A stretch of 40,762 nt of DNA from a virus, in the IMG/VR virus record IMGVR_UViG_3300027607_000007, positions 1-40,762 of that record; one strand, 5' to 3'. Positions within the stretch are counted from its first letter, which is position 1. Every line of letters starts with the position of its first letter. Below, piece after piece: positions 22,516 to 30,616 of this stretch. Position numbers and translations under genes: made by a program. The notes beneath the pieces are model-generated. The model was not told where the DNA came from and ran no database searches. It saw only the letters and a list, made by a program, of their open reading frames with translations.

Positions 22516-22908
22516 TCAGTCAGATGGTTTGAAAACTTGTTTGAGTTCCTGGGCGAGTTGCCCTGGCATCGCCTCTAACCTTGAATCGAGACGCTCGATG
22601 GCCTGCGCCAGGCGCGTTTCGACTTCCTTCAGGTGATCAACGGAGGCATACTCGCGCTGCGCCAAGAGCTGGTACTCGCTGAAATCGTTTCTCAGCTTTG
22701 ACAGTTCGCGAGAGAATTCTTCCCGTACGCGGCTCAGTCGATCATGCAGTTTGTTGTCGCCGTCTTGCGCCTTGTCGTCGGACTCGCGCAGCTGGCGCTG
22801 CAAGGCGCGATCTCTTGCAACAACCCCGCCGAGAACCGTTGCAAAAAGCGCAATAAGGGTGATTCCGGTCCCGATTACCCAAAGATCGCCTCCATCAGGA
22901 GTGCTCAT
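22516..22908 (-). CDS. Single-pass coiled-coil membrane protein (lysis cassette)
   Basis: This 130-residue protein has an N-terminal membrane helix (LWVIGTGITLIALFATVLGG) and a long coiled coil (residues ~35-120, REEFSRELSKLRNDFSEYQL). The shape is that of an i-spanin or of small DUF2730-like phage proteins. It overlaps the holin gene by four bases (start ATG 22908). I place it in the lysis cassette by position. A separate outer-membrane spanin lipoprotein is not seen. Confidence 0.6.
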   Translation of the reverse strand: MSTPDGGDLWVIGTGITLIALFATVLGGVVARDRALQRQLRESDDKAQDGDNKLHDRLSRVREEFSRELSKLRNDFSEYQLLAQREYASVDHLKEVETRLAQAIERLDSRLEAMPGQLAQELKQVFKPSD

Positions 22909-23387
22909 CGGCGCCCCCTGATCGCGCTCGAAACTGCCTGCTTTGCGCCTCCCATCAGCCCAAGGCCGAGCGCACCGCCAACGAGTGCATATGCCCACTG
23001 CAACAGGTCGTCGCCTGTTCGGGGGAAGCCGCCTCCGAAAAATTTGACGTAGACCGGGATGCCGATCTGGTACCAAAGCAAAACAAGGGTCTGCGACCAG
23101 ACCACAAATGCCCAAGCACGCCGAACCATCGGGTCCTCAGACTGGAAACTGGCCTGGATTGTTTTTTGCGCTTCACCGAAGACATCAGCGGCATTTGCCG
23201 CAAGAGCTTCGGTCATCCGCGCCTGCGCGTCCACCCAGGCGACATCAACCTTCGCTTCGGCTTCTGCCACGGTCACCTTCCCATCAGCGACGTCTTTGAG
23301 CAGCGATTTGATTCCGCCAACGAAATCGCCGACCAGTATCGACGACACGATCTTGAGGACCGGCCCGACAAACGAAAGCGGCCCCAT
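22905..23387 (-). CDS. GTA-type holin (three membrane helices)
   Basis: This 160-residue protein matches the holin_3TM / GTA_holin pattern: amphipathic N-terminus (GPVLKIVSSILVGDFVGGI), a charged middle helix, a MVRRAWAFVVWSQTLVLLWY membrane helix, and a final QWAYALVGGALGLGLMG helix. It makes the membrane lesion that lets the endolysin reach the peptidoglycan. The ATG at 23387 overlaps the endolysin stop codon (ATGA), so the two are coupled. Confidence 0.75.
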   Translation of the reverse strand: MGPLSFVGPVLKIVSSILVGDFVGGIKSLLKDVADGKVTVAEAEAKVDVAWVDAQARMTEALAANAADVFGEAQKTIQASFQSEDPMVRRAWAFVVWSQTLVLLWYQIGIPVYVKFFGGGFPRTGDDLLQWAYALVGGALGLGLMGGAKQAVSSAIRGRR

Positions 23388-24289
23388 CAGTCCACCTCGC
23401 GCCCGAACATTGTGTTGATGCGACGCTGGATCACATCCCGATAGCGCCAGGCGAAATAGGCCACCGCGACGACAGCAACGCCGGCGGCGATCCAACCCCA
23501 AGGAAGACCGGAGAAGAACGCCCCGATGGTCGACACCGCCGTCACGCCCCCACCCGTTTGAACGCTGTCTTTGACGGCAACAGCATCGCGGCGCAGCTGC
23601 GCCATCGTTGCCGGGCCGATGATGCCGTCATTGTTCAGGTGCGGATGTGTCTTCTGGTACGCGAGAACAGCCGCTTTCGTGTTCTTGCCCATCCAGCCAT
23701 CAATTTCCCCCGGGTCGAACCCGAAGCGCTTCAAAGCTTCTTGCGCTTCCTTGACCTCTGGATCCGGCTCTGCAGGCGCATGATCGGCCGCAACGTGCTG
23801 CTTGCGGTCATAAATACCCGCATAATTGCCAGTCAGGAAAAGGTCCGCCTCCTCACGCCGGCGTCGAACCAGGCCGGGCAGCTTTCGCCCACCGGCTTTA
23901 TTGTAGTTTTCAGCCCAATGCTGTGCCGCGGCTACCCGCTCGCCAGCCTTCCAGAGCTGCGCCGCCTTCCAGCCCATGAACCGGGGACCGAGATTGAATG
24001 TTGCAGATACTGCCGCATCGAACTCGTTCTGCGTGGCATCGTCAGGCATGCCAGCTTCGACAGGCGGCTCGTACTCCTCAGCCAACGCTTCTTTCAAGAT
24101 GCGTTGGTTCTGCTCCCGGGTGATCGTGTCGCCAGGCTTGAGTTTTCCATCCCACATCTTGCGGAACACAGCACTGCGGTTCGTGAACCCGGTTCCGATA
24201 GTCAAGACGCCGACCGGGTCGAGATAAGCCCTCGACACGAACCCTTCGTGCGCCTCAACGAAGGCAACACCCCTTTCACTGGTATCCAT
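23387..24289 (-). CDS. Endolysin: GH24 lysozyme with peptidoglycan-binding domain and C-terminal membrane helix
   Basis: This 300-residue protein has a T4-type GH24 lysozyme domain with the E-x8-D-x5-T triad at Glu15, Asp24 and Thr30. It cleaves the MurNAc-GlcNAc bond. A PG_binding_1 domain follows (~190-240, GFDPGEIDGWMGKNTKAAVL), then a C-terminal membrane helix (GWIAAGVAVVAVAYFAWRYR, ~260-285). AAAGGA lies seven bases before ATG 24289. It is the first gene of the lysis cassette after a terminator. Confidence 0.9.
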   Translation of the reverse strand: MDTSERGVAFVEAHEGFVSRAYLDPVGVLTIGTGFTNRSAVFRKMWDGKLKPGDTITREQNQRILKEALAEEYEPPVEAGMPDDATQNEFDAAVSATFNLGPRFMGWKAAQLWKAGERVAAAQHWAENYNKAGGRKLPGLVRRRREEADLFLTGNYAGIYDRKQHVAADHAPAEPDPEVKEAQEALKRFGFDPGEIDGWMGKNTKAAVLAYQKTHPHLNNDGIIGPATMAQLRRDAVAVKDSVQTGGGVTAVSTIGAFFSGLPWGWIAAGVAVVAVAYFAWRYRDVIQRRINTMFGREVD

Positions 24290-24309
24290 GTGATTTCCTT
24301 TCAGACACG

Positions 24310-24332
24310 AAAAAACCGCCCTGAAGGCGGCT
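24310..24332 (-). terminator. Terminator between fibre and lysis genes
   Basis: On the minus strand CCGCC-TTCAG-GGCGG is followed by TTTTTT. It separates the tail-fibre genes from the lysis cassette. Confidence 0.8.
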
Positions 24333-24365
24333 GGAAAAGTTTGCAAAATTGAAGCTTTCGATCCG

Positions 24366-24959
24366 TCAAACGTCCCAAGTCATCGGGGACAGACCGAGCG
24401 AGACGGCGAGTGCGTTTGCGTTTGCCTGCGCGGTTTGAAGAATGCTGGCGTAGTTCACCGGATCGCTTTCGGCCTCCAATGCGACCCGTGTCGCGCGCCG
24501 AAGCCCTGCGATCGAGCCGGCGATCTGCCGAAACGAGGTCGCGTTGGAGAGGATTGCATTTGACAGATCCGAGAGGCTTTCACCGGTCTGGTCGGCTTCC
24601 GCCTGCAACATCGCGATCTGATCGGCCGTCGCGTTGCCTGCGATATGTGCCTCGGCCGCCGCTTCCTTCACGGTCCAGGAGAGCTTCTCACCGATGGAAA
24701 CATTGCCGGCTACATGGGCCTCAAAAGCCTCGGCATACGCAACAATCATCGCCATTGCGCTTTCCAGCGTGTACTTGGCCTTGGGGCTGAATACCCAATC
24801 ATTCAATACAGGGTCATAGTCGTAGTCCTCGCCGGGAGGCACGGGAACACCTGAAACATAACCGTCAGGATAGCTGGCAAGGATTTCAGGGGTCGGTTCT
24901 GAAATCGGAAACCAGGGCTGACCGCCGAAACGATCGGGATGATAAAAGCCGGTTTGCAT
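24366..24959 (-). CDS. Tail-fibre assembly-like protein (DUF4376 type)
   Basis: This 197-residue protein begins with a YHPDRFGGQPWFPISEPTPE segment and a YDPVLNDWVFSP motif, typical of fibre-assembly and DUF4376 proteins. A helical C-terminal domain (GESLSDLSNAILSNATSFRQ) follows. AAGGGG precedes the ATG. It follows the fibre gene directly, as fibre chaperones usually do. Confidence 0.65.
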   Translation of the reverse strand: MQTGFYHPDRFGGQPWFPISEPTPEILASYPDGYVSGVPVPPGEDYDYDPVLNDWVFSPKAKYTLESAMAMIVAYAEAFEAHVAGNVSIGEKLSWTVKEAAAEAHIAGNATADQIAMLQAEADQTGESLSDLSNAILSNATSFRQIAGSIAGLRRATRVALEAESDPVNYASILQTAQANANALAVSLGLSPMTWDV

Positions 24960-24969
24960 GAGCGTCCCC

Positions 24970-26256
24970 TTAGGCGAGTTCGTAAATGTTGGTCACAAGA
25001 CTGCGGGCGCGGTAGTAGTGGCCTGGTGGAACGATGACGCTGTTCATCTGGTTCGCGCCGGCAACCGAGTTGTTGTCCATCGTGACATCGGCAGTGACAC
25101 CATCTTGCGAGATATCGATGGTTCCCGAGCCGTTGTTACCGCCCCTGATGACGACCATGATCGGCTTGCCGGTTGTGTTCTGATGCCAAACGTTGAGGGC
25201 ACGGCTCGGCTCAGACCAGGTCTGGCCAATGCCAATGCCATCGAGCCGGTGCATGGCCCCGGCGCTGTCCTCGTATTCAAAGCGCTGGTTGGCGTCATTC
25301 CAGCCAAAGGACCGGTGAACGTCTGCCGTATCGTCCCAATAGCGACCGAAAGAAGAGCCACCGGCTTCCTTGCCGATGTAGTAGCCATCCTCAGCGAGAA
25401 GACGGCCGCTGATGGTTGCACCTTCGTTGTCGGTCGCAAGCTTCTGCACACCGTCATAGAGAAGGACGGTTTGAAGTCCCGCAATCAGCTCAACACCGCG
25501 ACGGACAACGCCATTCGCCTTTGCCGATGACAGGCCGAAGGTTGCGCCTGCTGCCCGGCTCTCGATGATGATGTTTCCGGTGATGTTCCAAAGTGTCGTG
25601 TTGGTGCCATCATGCATGACGTTGAAATCGCCACCGGTACCGAATGACGCGGCGCGGTTATCGAGCCATTTCGTGGCCGCATCAATATCGGTCGGAACAT
25701 CGTTGCGGACGAAATTCGATGTATCCAGCGAAGCAGCAGCAGCAACGGCTGCATCGCGCGCTGCTTCCGAGTCCGTCTTGGCAGCTGCAGCAAGGGCAGC
25801 TGCGGTCTGCGCGTTGGCGATGTCGGAAGCATCCGGCCCTGGAATGGGCTGGCCGTCCCCGTCAAACATGACCACGGTTCCAGCGCGTGTCGCAGCATCG
25901 GGAAACGGGTTGATCGATTCTCCGACCGGAACACGAAGCGATCGCGAAAGATCGGTCTCAGGCAATGGCCCGATCCGCGTCCAATCACCGGCACCAACAT
26001 CTCCAGACTTCTGATAAACTCCCCGGTTTCCGATAACCGGATCGCCCCAGACGCGCGCCAAAGCTCCTGCTATCCAGCTCAGATCTGCTTGAAGTTCAGC
26101 GAGCGTTGAATAGTCGTCCCCGCGAGAAGCTTCGAGTTGTGTCGCCAATTGCGCCACCGGGATCACGGCGGTCGTTTTTTGCCCCCCGACTTCAACATGA
26201 CCCATCAGTTCGCTGATCACCGACACCGAGTTAAAGCTGTCTGTTCTAACGCCCAT
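24970..26256 (-). CDS. Tail fibre protein
   Basis: This 428-residue protein has an N-terminal tail-binding region, a heptad Ala-rich coiled coil at ~145-180 (AAAKTDSEAARDAAVAAAAS), and a beta-rich distal part with SFGRYWDDTADVHRSFGW repeats. This is the layout of trimeric phage tail fibres. AAGGAG precedes the ATG. It lies between the J-like tip and the fibre-assembly gene. Confidence 0.8.
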   Translation of the reverse strand: MGVRTDSFNSVSVISELMGHVEVGGQKTTAVIPVAQLATQLEASRGDDYSTLAELQADLSWIAGALARVWGDPVIGNRGVYQKSGDVGAGDWTRIGPLPETDLSRSLRVPVGESINPFPDAATRAGTVVMFDGDGQPIPGPDASDIANAQTAAALAAAAKTDSEAARDAAVAAAASLDTSNFVRNDVPTDIDAATKWLDNRAASFGTGGDFNVMHDGTNTTLWNITGNIIIESRAAGATFGLSSAKANGVVRRGVELIAGLQTVLLYDGVQKLATDNEGATISGRLLAEDGYYIGKEAGGSSFGRYWDDTADVHRSFGWNDANQRFEYEDSAGAMHRLDGIGIGQTWSEPSRALNVWHQNTTGKPIMVVIRGGNNGSGTIDISQDGVTADVTMDNNSVAGANQMNSVIVPPGHYYRARSLVTNIYELA

Positions 26257-26267
26257 GAAGGCACTCC

Positions 26268-29264
26268 TTAAGTAACGGTCACCGTGAACGGTCCGGCGAG
26301 CGGTCCCGCCTGGTCATCTTGGTTCAAAGGTTCGAGGTAGTAGTCGTAATCGCCGGCAGGCAGAAGACTGGTGTCCTGGCCGGTCGCATCACCGTCCGTG
26401 ACAACGAGGGTGGCAGATTTGGAAACCAGATGGCTCCCGATGCCGTGCAATGCCCTATCGAGCGTACCGCCAGCCGCCAGCCTATAGATGACCACCGAAA
26501 CAACGTTGTCGTCATTCTGAGTGACGATGGTGATATCCGCGTGCGCGACATCGCCGACAACTCCGCTGCCGGCTCCAAGCGCCATCGGCAACCCGGCGTC
26601 TGTATCGCCGATCGTAACGATCGCGATTGTGTTGTAAGGACCTGGCGTGCCGTTCGGGGTCAGGGCGCGCGCACGCAAGTCAACGTCGTCGCCGTTGACG
26701 TATCCCGAGATTGGTGAGCCGCCATCCCCCGACGAAATGACGATTGTGGTCCATATCGCCGTACCGGTAAGGCGGTGGTCAATTTCGAAAGTCGCCACGG
26801 ACGCGGCGCTTCCAGTTCCCTGGCTGATGAGAACATCCAGACCATCCGGGTCACCGGTTCCTGCAAAGCCAGTTCGAACCGAAGTGAAGACCGGCGCGGC
26901 TGGGACCAGCAAAGGATCATTGAGTTCGCTTCCGACAACGCCAGACCATGTTGGCGGTGTTTCTGCGTCGGTGAGTGTATCGACGACCGGAGATGCATCG
27001 ATCATCGTAACGTGGCTTGTGAATGCCTCGCCGGACTCAACACCCTTGATGATCAGTGCCTTGCTTTCTGAGACTGCCTTCCCGAAATGAACGACGGCAC
27101 CTTCCGTCGGCAGGACACCGCCACCTTCCAGAGTAACCGCATTCGAAACACCTTCGATGGTTTTAACGCCTCGCACAGTGGAAACTCCGACCGTGTCATC
27201 CTCGGAAAGACCAGAGCGGAACCGGATCGCGTAGGTTTCACCAGCTATCATCGTAATCTCTTCGTCCAGGACGACGATCTGGTCTTCAACTCTGGCAACG
27301 CGTGCTGCGATCTGGGTCTGCTCAAGCTCATCAAACGAACCCATGACCAAGTCGCCACGTGTTGCAACGCGCGCAGCGCCATCTTGAAGCGCGCTATAAA
27401 TGTTCGGTCGATGGATCAGCTCATACTGACGTCGGCGCGCTTCAATCCAGATTTCGTCCGGATCGGTCTTCCCGGGCAGCTCAATTTCTTCCGTGAGCGT
27501 GACCTCGCCGGAAAAACCCGGCCACGGCACAATCCGTTCTGCGGGCTCATAGTCGTTGGTTTTATCGAAGAACGGCACGCGAAACGCATCAGGCGGGTCA
27601 AGATAGATCCGTTGCCACCGGAAGTTTTCTGAGTTGCGTGGGTTGATATGGTCGATGACGAGATCCTGAGGCTTGTCGACCACAACGCTCCATTTGACGC
27701 CATCATGACGGGGTGAGGCCCGTCCTGCTCCGGCGATCAGCTGCAGGACCTCCAAAAGAGACAGATCGGTATCGAGAACGAAGTTGAATTCCAGGCCTTT
27801 CAACGCGCAGAAATCATGCCACGCGGCAAGCTGATCGAGATCTATTGCGCTGTCAGGCACCGGATACGCATTGACCGTCGACTGGAGCAACCACCTATAG
27901 AGCGAGGCTGGGTTGGTCGTCGCGCGTTCGATCCAGGTACCAGAGCTGCTGTCCCAATCGGGACAAACGCGCTTGGCAATGCCATTCAGATCGTCGAGCG
28001 CTCCGTTCAGCTGATAGGTTGCCTTCACCCGCACGGCGACAATTGCAAGCGGCTCCTCGTAGTTGATCGGATACTCTGGCCGTATGGTTTGAACGGCAAC
28101 CAGCACGGACCTGTCCTGAACGCGCGCACTGGTCCGCTCGTCGGTCATTCGGGTGACTTCGATCTCGTAGCGGCCGCGCGCCGGGAAGTCCCAAGTGTGC
28201 TGTCTATAAAAGGCTTCACGCTTTGCCGCGGCAACGTTCAGCGTCGTGACATCGATCCAGGGATCTTCACTATCCTGCGCCCGATAGCGAATGCGAACTG
28301 AAACACTGAGAGATTGTAGATTGCCATTGTTGTCGTACTGGAACAGTCCGCCCGGGAAAGAGACAATCACCGATGCGCCGGTTCCGTTTGCCGCCGAATA
28401 GCGAACGACCGGCTCCTCGGTCGACGGTCCGGAAATCACATTGCCTGCATCGTTGCGCGGCAATGGCCGCGTGAGATCGGTACCGGCGGGGTCTTCCAAT
28501 ACTTGTCTTGGGAACAACGTGACCGGCTCGTCATCAGGGCGCCCTTCCCTAATTTCCATCTCGACCTCGTCGTACTCGTCGATATCGGTAGTGCCGATCT
28601 TGAATTCTGAAAGATCGATCGGACCTGGACCGAAAACGAACAGTGCGCGAATGTACTGAATGTCTCCGACAATCTCGGTGTATGGCCGGGCTGCAAAGGG
28701 CGGCGCATAGCGGTGCTCACCAAATGGAACCGGAAGCGGCGCGTCTGGCGCCAAGCGATTTTTCCAGCCACTGACGGTGAAAGACTGCTTCACTTCACTG
28801 TCCGAAGTCGCAGCTGACGTGTCGGGACTCGCAGGCGGGACGAGCGCATTGATCAGGAGATTGCCGAGGGCGGTGACACCAAGTGACAAACCTGCTTGCG
28901 CCAGGCCAACGGAAATTCCGAAAGCACCAGCAAGAACCGGCGCAAAGAAGGCACCAATTGCGATCGCCGCGATGGCGACCACGACCTGGAGGATCGACCG
29001 CAGGGCGTTCTTTCCCGGCAACACCCTGATGACAACCCGAACGCCCGGACGCGGTCTGACGAACTGCCAGTTCTTGCGCTGAATGATCTCTGCGCCTTTA
29101 TCGGTCACGAGAGCAACGCGGATCGGCAGGTCCTCACCGACCGCTTCAGGCAAAGCAGTCGCAACGATTTCTGCAAGCGACAGCCCTTGCGGTAGCGTCA
29201 GATCGATCCGGCCAATACCCGGGTCGAACAGCGGCGCAGCAATGACGGGGACGGTCTCAGTCAA
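26268..29264 (-). CDS. J: Tail tip / host-specificity protein J-like
   Basis: This 998-residue protein has two hydrophobic helices near residues 85-135, a segment typical of gpJ-like tip proteins (GKNALRSILQVVVAIAAIAI, then GVTALGNLLINALVPPASPD). The central region carries the tip-attachment fold (DDLNGIAKRVCPDWDSSSGT). The C-terminal third has fibronectin-like repeats. The start is a TTG with GGAG seven bases upstream. It overlaps the NlpC/P60 gene by eight bases. It is the baseplate hub that holds the fibre and contacts the host receptor. Confidence 0.9.
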   Translation of the reverse strand: MTETVPVIAAPLFDPGIGRIDLTLPQGLSLAEIVATALPEAVGEDLPIRVALVTDKGAEIIQRKNWQFVRPRPGVRVVIRVLPGKNALRSILQVVVAIAAIAIGAFFAPVLAGAFGISVGLAQAGLSLGVTALGNLLINALVPPASPDTSAATSDSEVKQSFTVSGWKNRLAPDAPLPVPFGEHRYAPPFAARPYTEIVGDIQYIRALFVFGPGPIDLSEFKIGTTDIDEYDEVEMEIREGRPDDEPVTLFPRQVLEDPAGTDLTRPLPRNDAGNVISGPSTEEPVVRYSAANGTGASVIVSFPGGLFQYDNNGNLQSLSVSVRIRYRAQDSEDPWIDVTTLNVAAAKREAFYRQHTWDFPARGRYEIEVTRMTDERTSARVQDRSVLVAVQTIRPEYPINYEEPLAIVAVRVKATYQLNGALDDLNGIAKRVCPDWDSSSGTWIERATTNPASLYRWLLQSTVNAYPVPDSAIDLDQLAAWHDFCALKGLEFNFVLDTDLSLLEVLQLIAGAGRASPRHDGVKWSVVVDKPQDLVIDHINPRNSENFRWQRIYLDPPDAFRVPFFDKTNDYEPAERIVPWPGFSGEVTLTEEIELPGKTDPDEIWIEARRRQYELIHRPNIYSALQDGAARVATRGDLVMGSFDELEQTQIAARVARVEDQIVVLDEEITMIAGETYAIRFRSGLSEDDTVGVSTVRGVKTIEGVSNAVTLEGGGVLPTEGAVVHFGKAVSESKALIIKGVESGEAFTSHVTMIDASPVVDTLTDAETPPTWSGVVGSELNDPLLVPAAPVFTSVRTGFAGTGDPDGLDVLISQGTGSAASVATFEIDHRLTGTAIWTTIVISSGDGGSPISGYVNGDDVDLRARALTPNGTPGPYNTIAIVTIGDTDAGLPMALGAGSGVVGDVAHADITIVTQNDDNVVSVVIYRLAAGGTLDRALHGIGSHLVSKSATLVVTDGDATGQDTSLLPAGDYDYYLEPLNQDDQAGPLAGPFTVTVT

Positions 29265-29679
29265 AGGAACGCTCCACTAGATCAGCATGGCGGTAGTGAC
29301 CGAGCAGCCGCGGCTTCCAGGCACCGCTTTGATAGCTCTCTACCTTGACCTGGTCTTCGCCTTGGACGTGGAGCATCACACCACTTTTAACGACGACGCC
29401 GCAATGCGCAGCCAGATTGCCTATGCGAAACAGCGCGATATCGAAAGGCTTGGCAGCGCCCTCGATTTTACGCCAGGGGCCGAAGTCAATCGCGTTTGAA
29501 AAGAGAACGTTGAGTTCGCTGCGCTCATCGCAGCTGACATAGTCGCCTGCGTAAGAAAGGAGCTGCATGCCAAGCTCTTCTGCATAAACGAGAACTGCAA
29601 GGCCGTAGCAATCGCAGCCCTTGCTCTCGCGGCCGAATTCCTTGAATGGAATGCCGACGTATTTGTTGCTCCAACTCAT
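29257..29679 (-). CDS. NlpC/P60 tail-tip peptidase (gpK-like)
   Basis: This 140-residue protein has the NlpC/P60 Cys-His-His triad: Cys24 in GCDCYGLAV, His92 in AAHCGVVV and His104 in MLHVQG. Phage members cut peptidoglycan peptide bonds during DNA entry or tail-tip assembly. It lies between the DUF1833 gene and the J-like gene, with four-base and eight-base overlaps, as in lambda-like tails. Confidence 0.9.
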   Translation of the reverse strand: MSWSNKYVGIPFKEFGRESKGCDCYGLAVLVYAEELGMQLLSYAGDYVSCDERSELNVLFSNAIDFGPWRKIEGAAKPFDIALFRIGNLAAHCGVVVKSGVMLHVQGEDQVKVESYQSGAWKPRLLGHYRHADLVERSFD

Positions 29680-30200
29680 CTGTGAAGCCCCGGAAATCGC
29701 TGTTTTGTCATGCGCACGGAGGGAAAACTCTCTTCTTCGATCGGTTGACGGCTCAAAAAGAGCGAGATTTCGGATGCGTCGCCTTCGGCGCGCACGAGAC
29801 GCAAATCACGATATTCAGCTTCAAGCTGATCGGGCGATGAGGCGAGCACGACCGCCATGTCGACCGTCGCCTGCGTGGTGATCATCTGCAGGAGATCGGC
29901 GATGCCCTTTGTCACGTTCTCAAGAATGAGGACCGCTTCTGCAGGTGCTTCTTCAAGGTCACTCGGCAAGTCGGCAGAGACGAGCACGAATTGAAAGGGC
30001 TCGCTGACCGGGTTGGCACCATTGAACGATGACCGTGTTCCATAGGCCAGCGGTTCAACGGAAAGTCGTTCGGTATTGTCAGTTGAAAGCCGAATGGGCT
30101 CCGACAGAGCCGTATGCTCGATATGAAACAACGCAACTTCAATCTCGTTGGTCGAGTTTTCTTCCTGCGAAAGTCGCTGGTTCAAAGAAACCCGTCTCAA
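29676..30200 (-). CDS. Tail protein, DUF1833 family
   Basis: This protein of about 174 residues has strand-rich sequence with LSEPIRLSTDNTE, a central FQFVLVSADLPSDLEEAPAE segment, and a late EAEYRDLRLVRAEGDASEI stretch, as in DUF1833 tail proteins (the gpL-like position). I place the start at the TTG at 30200, which overlaps the upstream stop as TTGA; a TTG at 30185 is possible. It overlaps the NlpC/P60 gene by four bases. Confidence 0.75.
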   Translation of the reverse strand: MRRVSLNQRLSQEENSTNEIEVALFHIEHTALSEPIRLSTDNTERLSVEPLAYGTRSSFNGANPVSEPFQFVLVSADLPSDLEEAPAEAVLILENVTKGIADLLQMITTQATVDMAVVLASSPDQLEAEYRDLRLVRAEGDASEISLFLSRQPIEEESFPSVRMTKQRFPGLHR

Positions 30201-30616
30201 GGCATCACCGTCACAGGAAAGGTGACAACAAACTGGAGACCAGGTTTGCTCGTCACCGGCATATTGTCTCCAAAAAGAACCAGCCAATGCGCAGCTATCA
30301 AGAGCGGCTCATCGTCTGGTGTGAGAAGCGCGTTCCCGTCTGGCGCAAGCAACGGCCACCCATCGGTAACGGGATCCGGCATGAGGAACGGCAAAGCTCC
30401 GAACTGCGTCTCTTCCCGATGGAACTTCTCAAAGATGGCGAGCTCTTCGCGCGAGATCTTGATGCTCAACGACACCAGCTCACCGACAGAGGAAAAACGG
30501 CGCTTATATCCCGGCGTTCCGGTTTCAGCGCGCTTGCGAACGCGCGGGTCTTGAAGTTGTTTCTGGAACCCGGATCTCTGCGGCTTGGGAAGCTCCGCAG
30601 GCCAAACTGGAATCAT
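30197..30616 (-). CDS. Minor tail protein (gpM-like position)
   Basis: This 139-residue protein starts IPVWPAELPKPQRSGFQKQL, a conserved N-terminus of small distal-tail proteins in alphaproteobacterial phages. FGALPFLMPDPVTDGWPLLA is in the middle. It overlaps the tape-measure stop by four bases. It presumably caps the tape-measure protein at the tip. Confidence 0.75.
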   Translation of the reverse strand: MIPVWPAELPKPQRSGFQKQLQDPRVRKRAETGTPGYKRRFSSVGELVSLSIKISREELAIFEKFHREETQFGALPFLMPDPVTDGWPLLAPDGNALLTPDDEPLLIAAHWLVLFGDNMPVTSKPGLQFVVTFPVTVMP

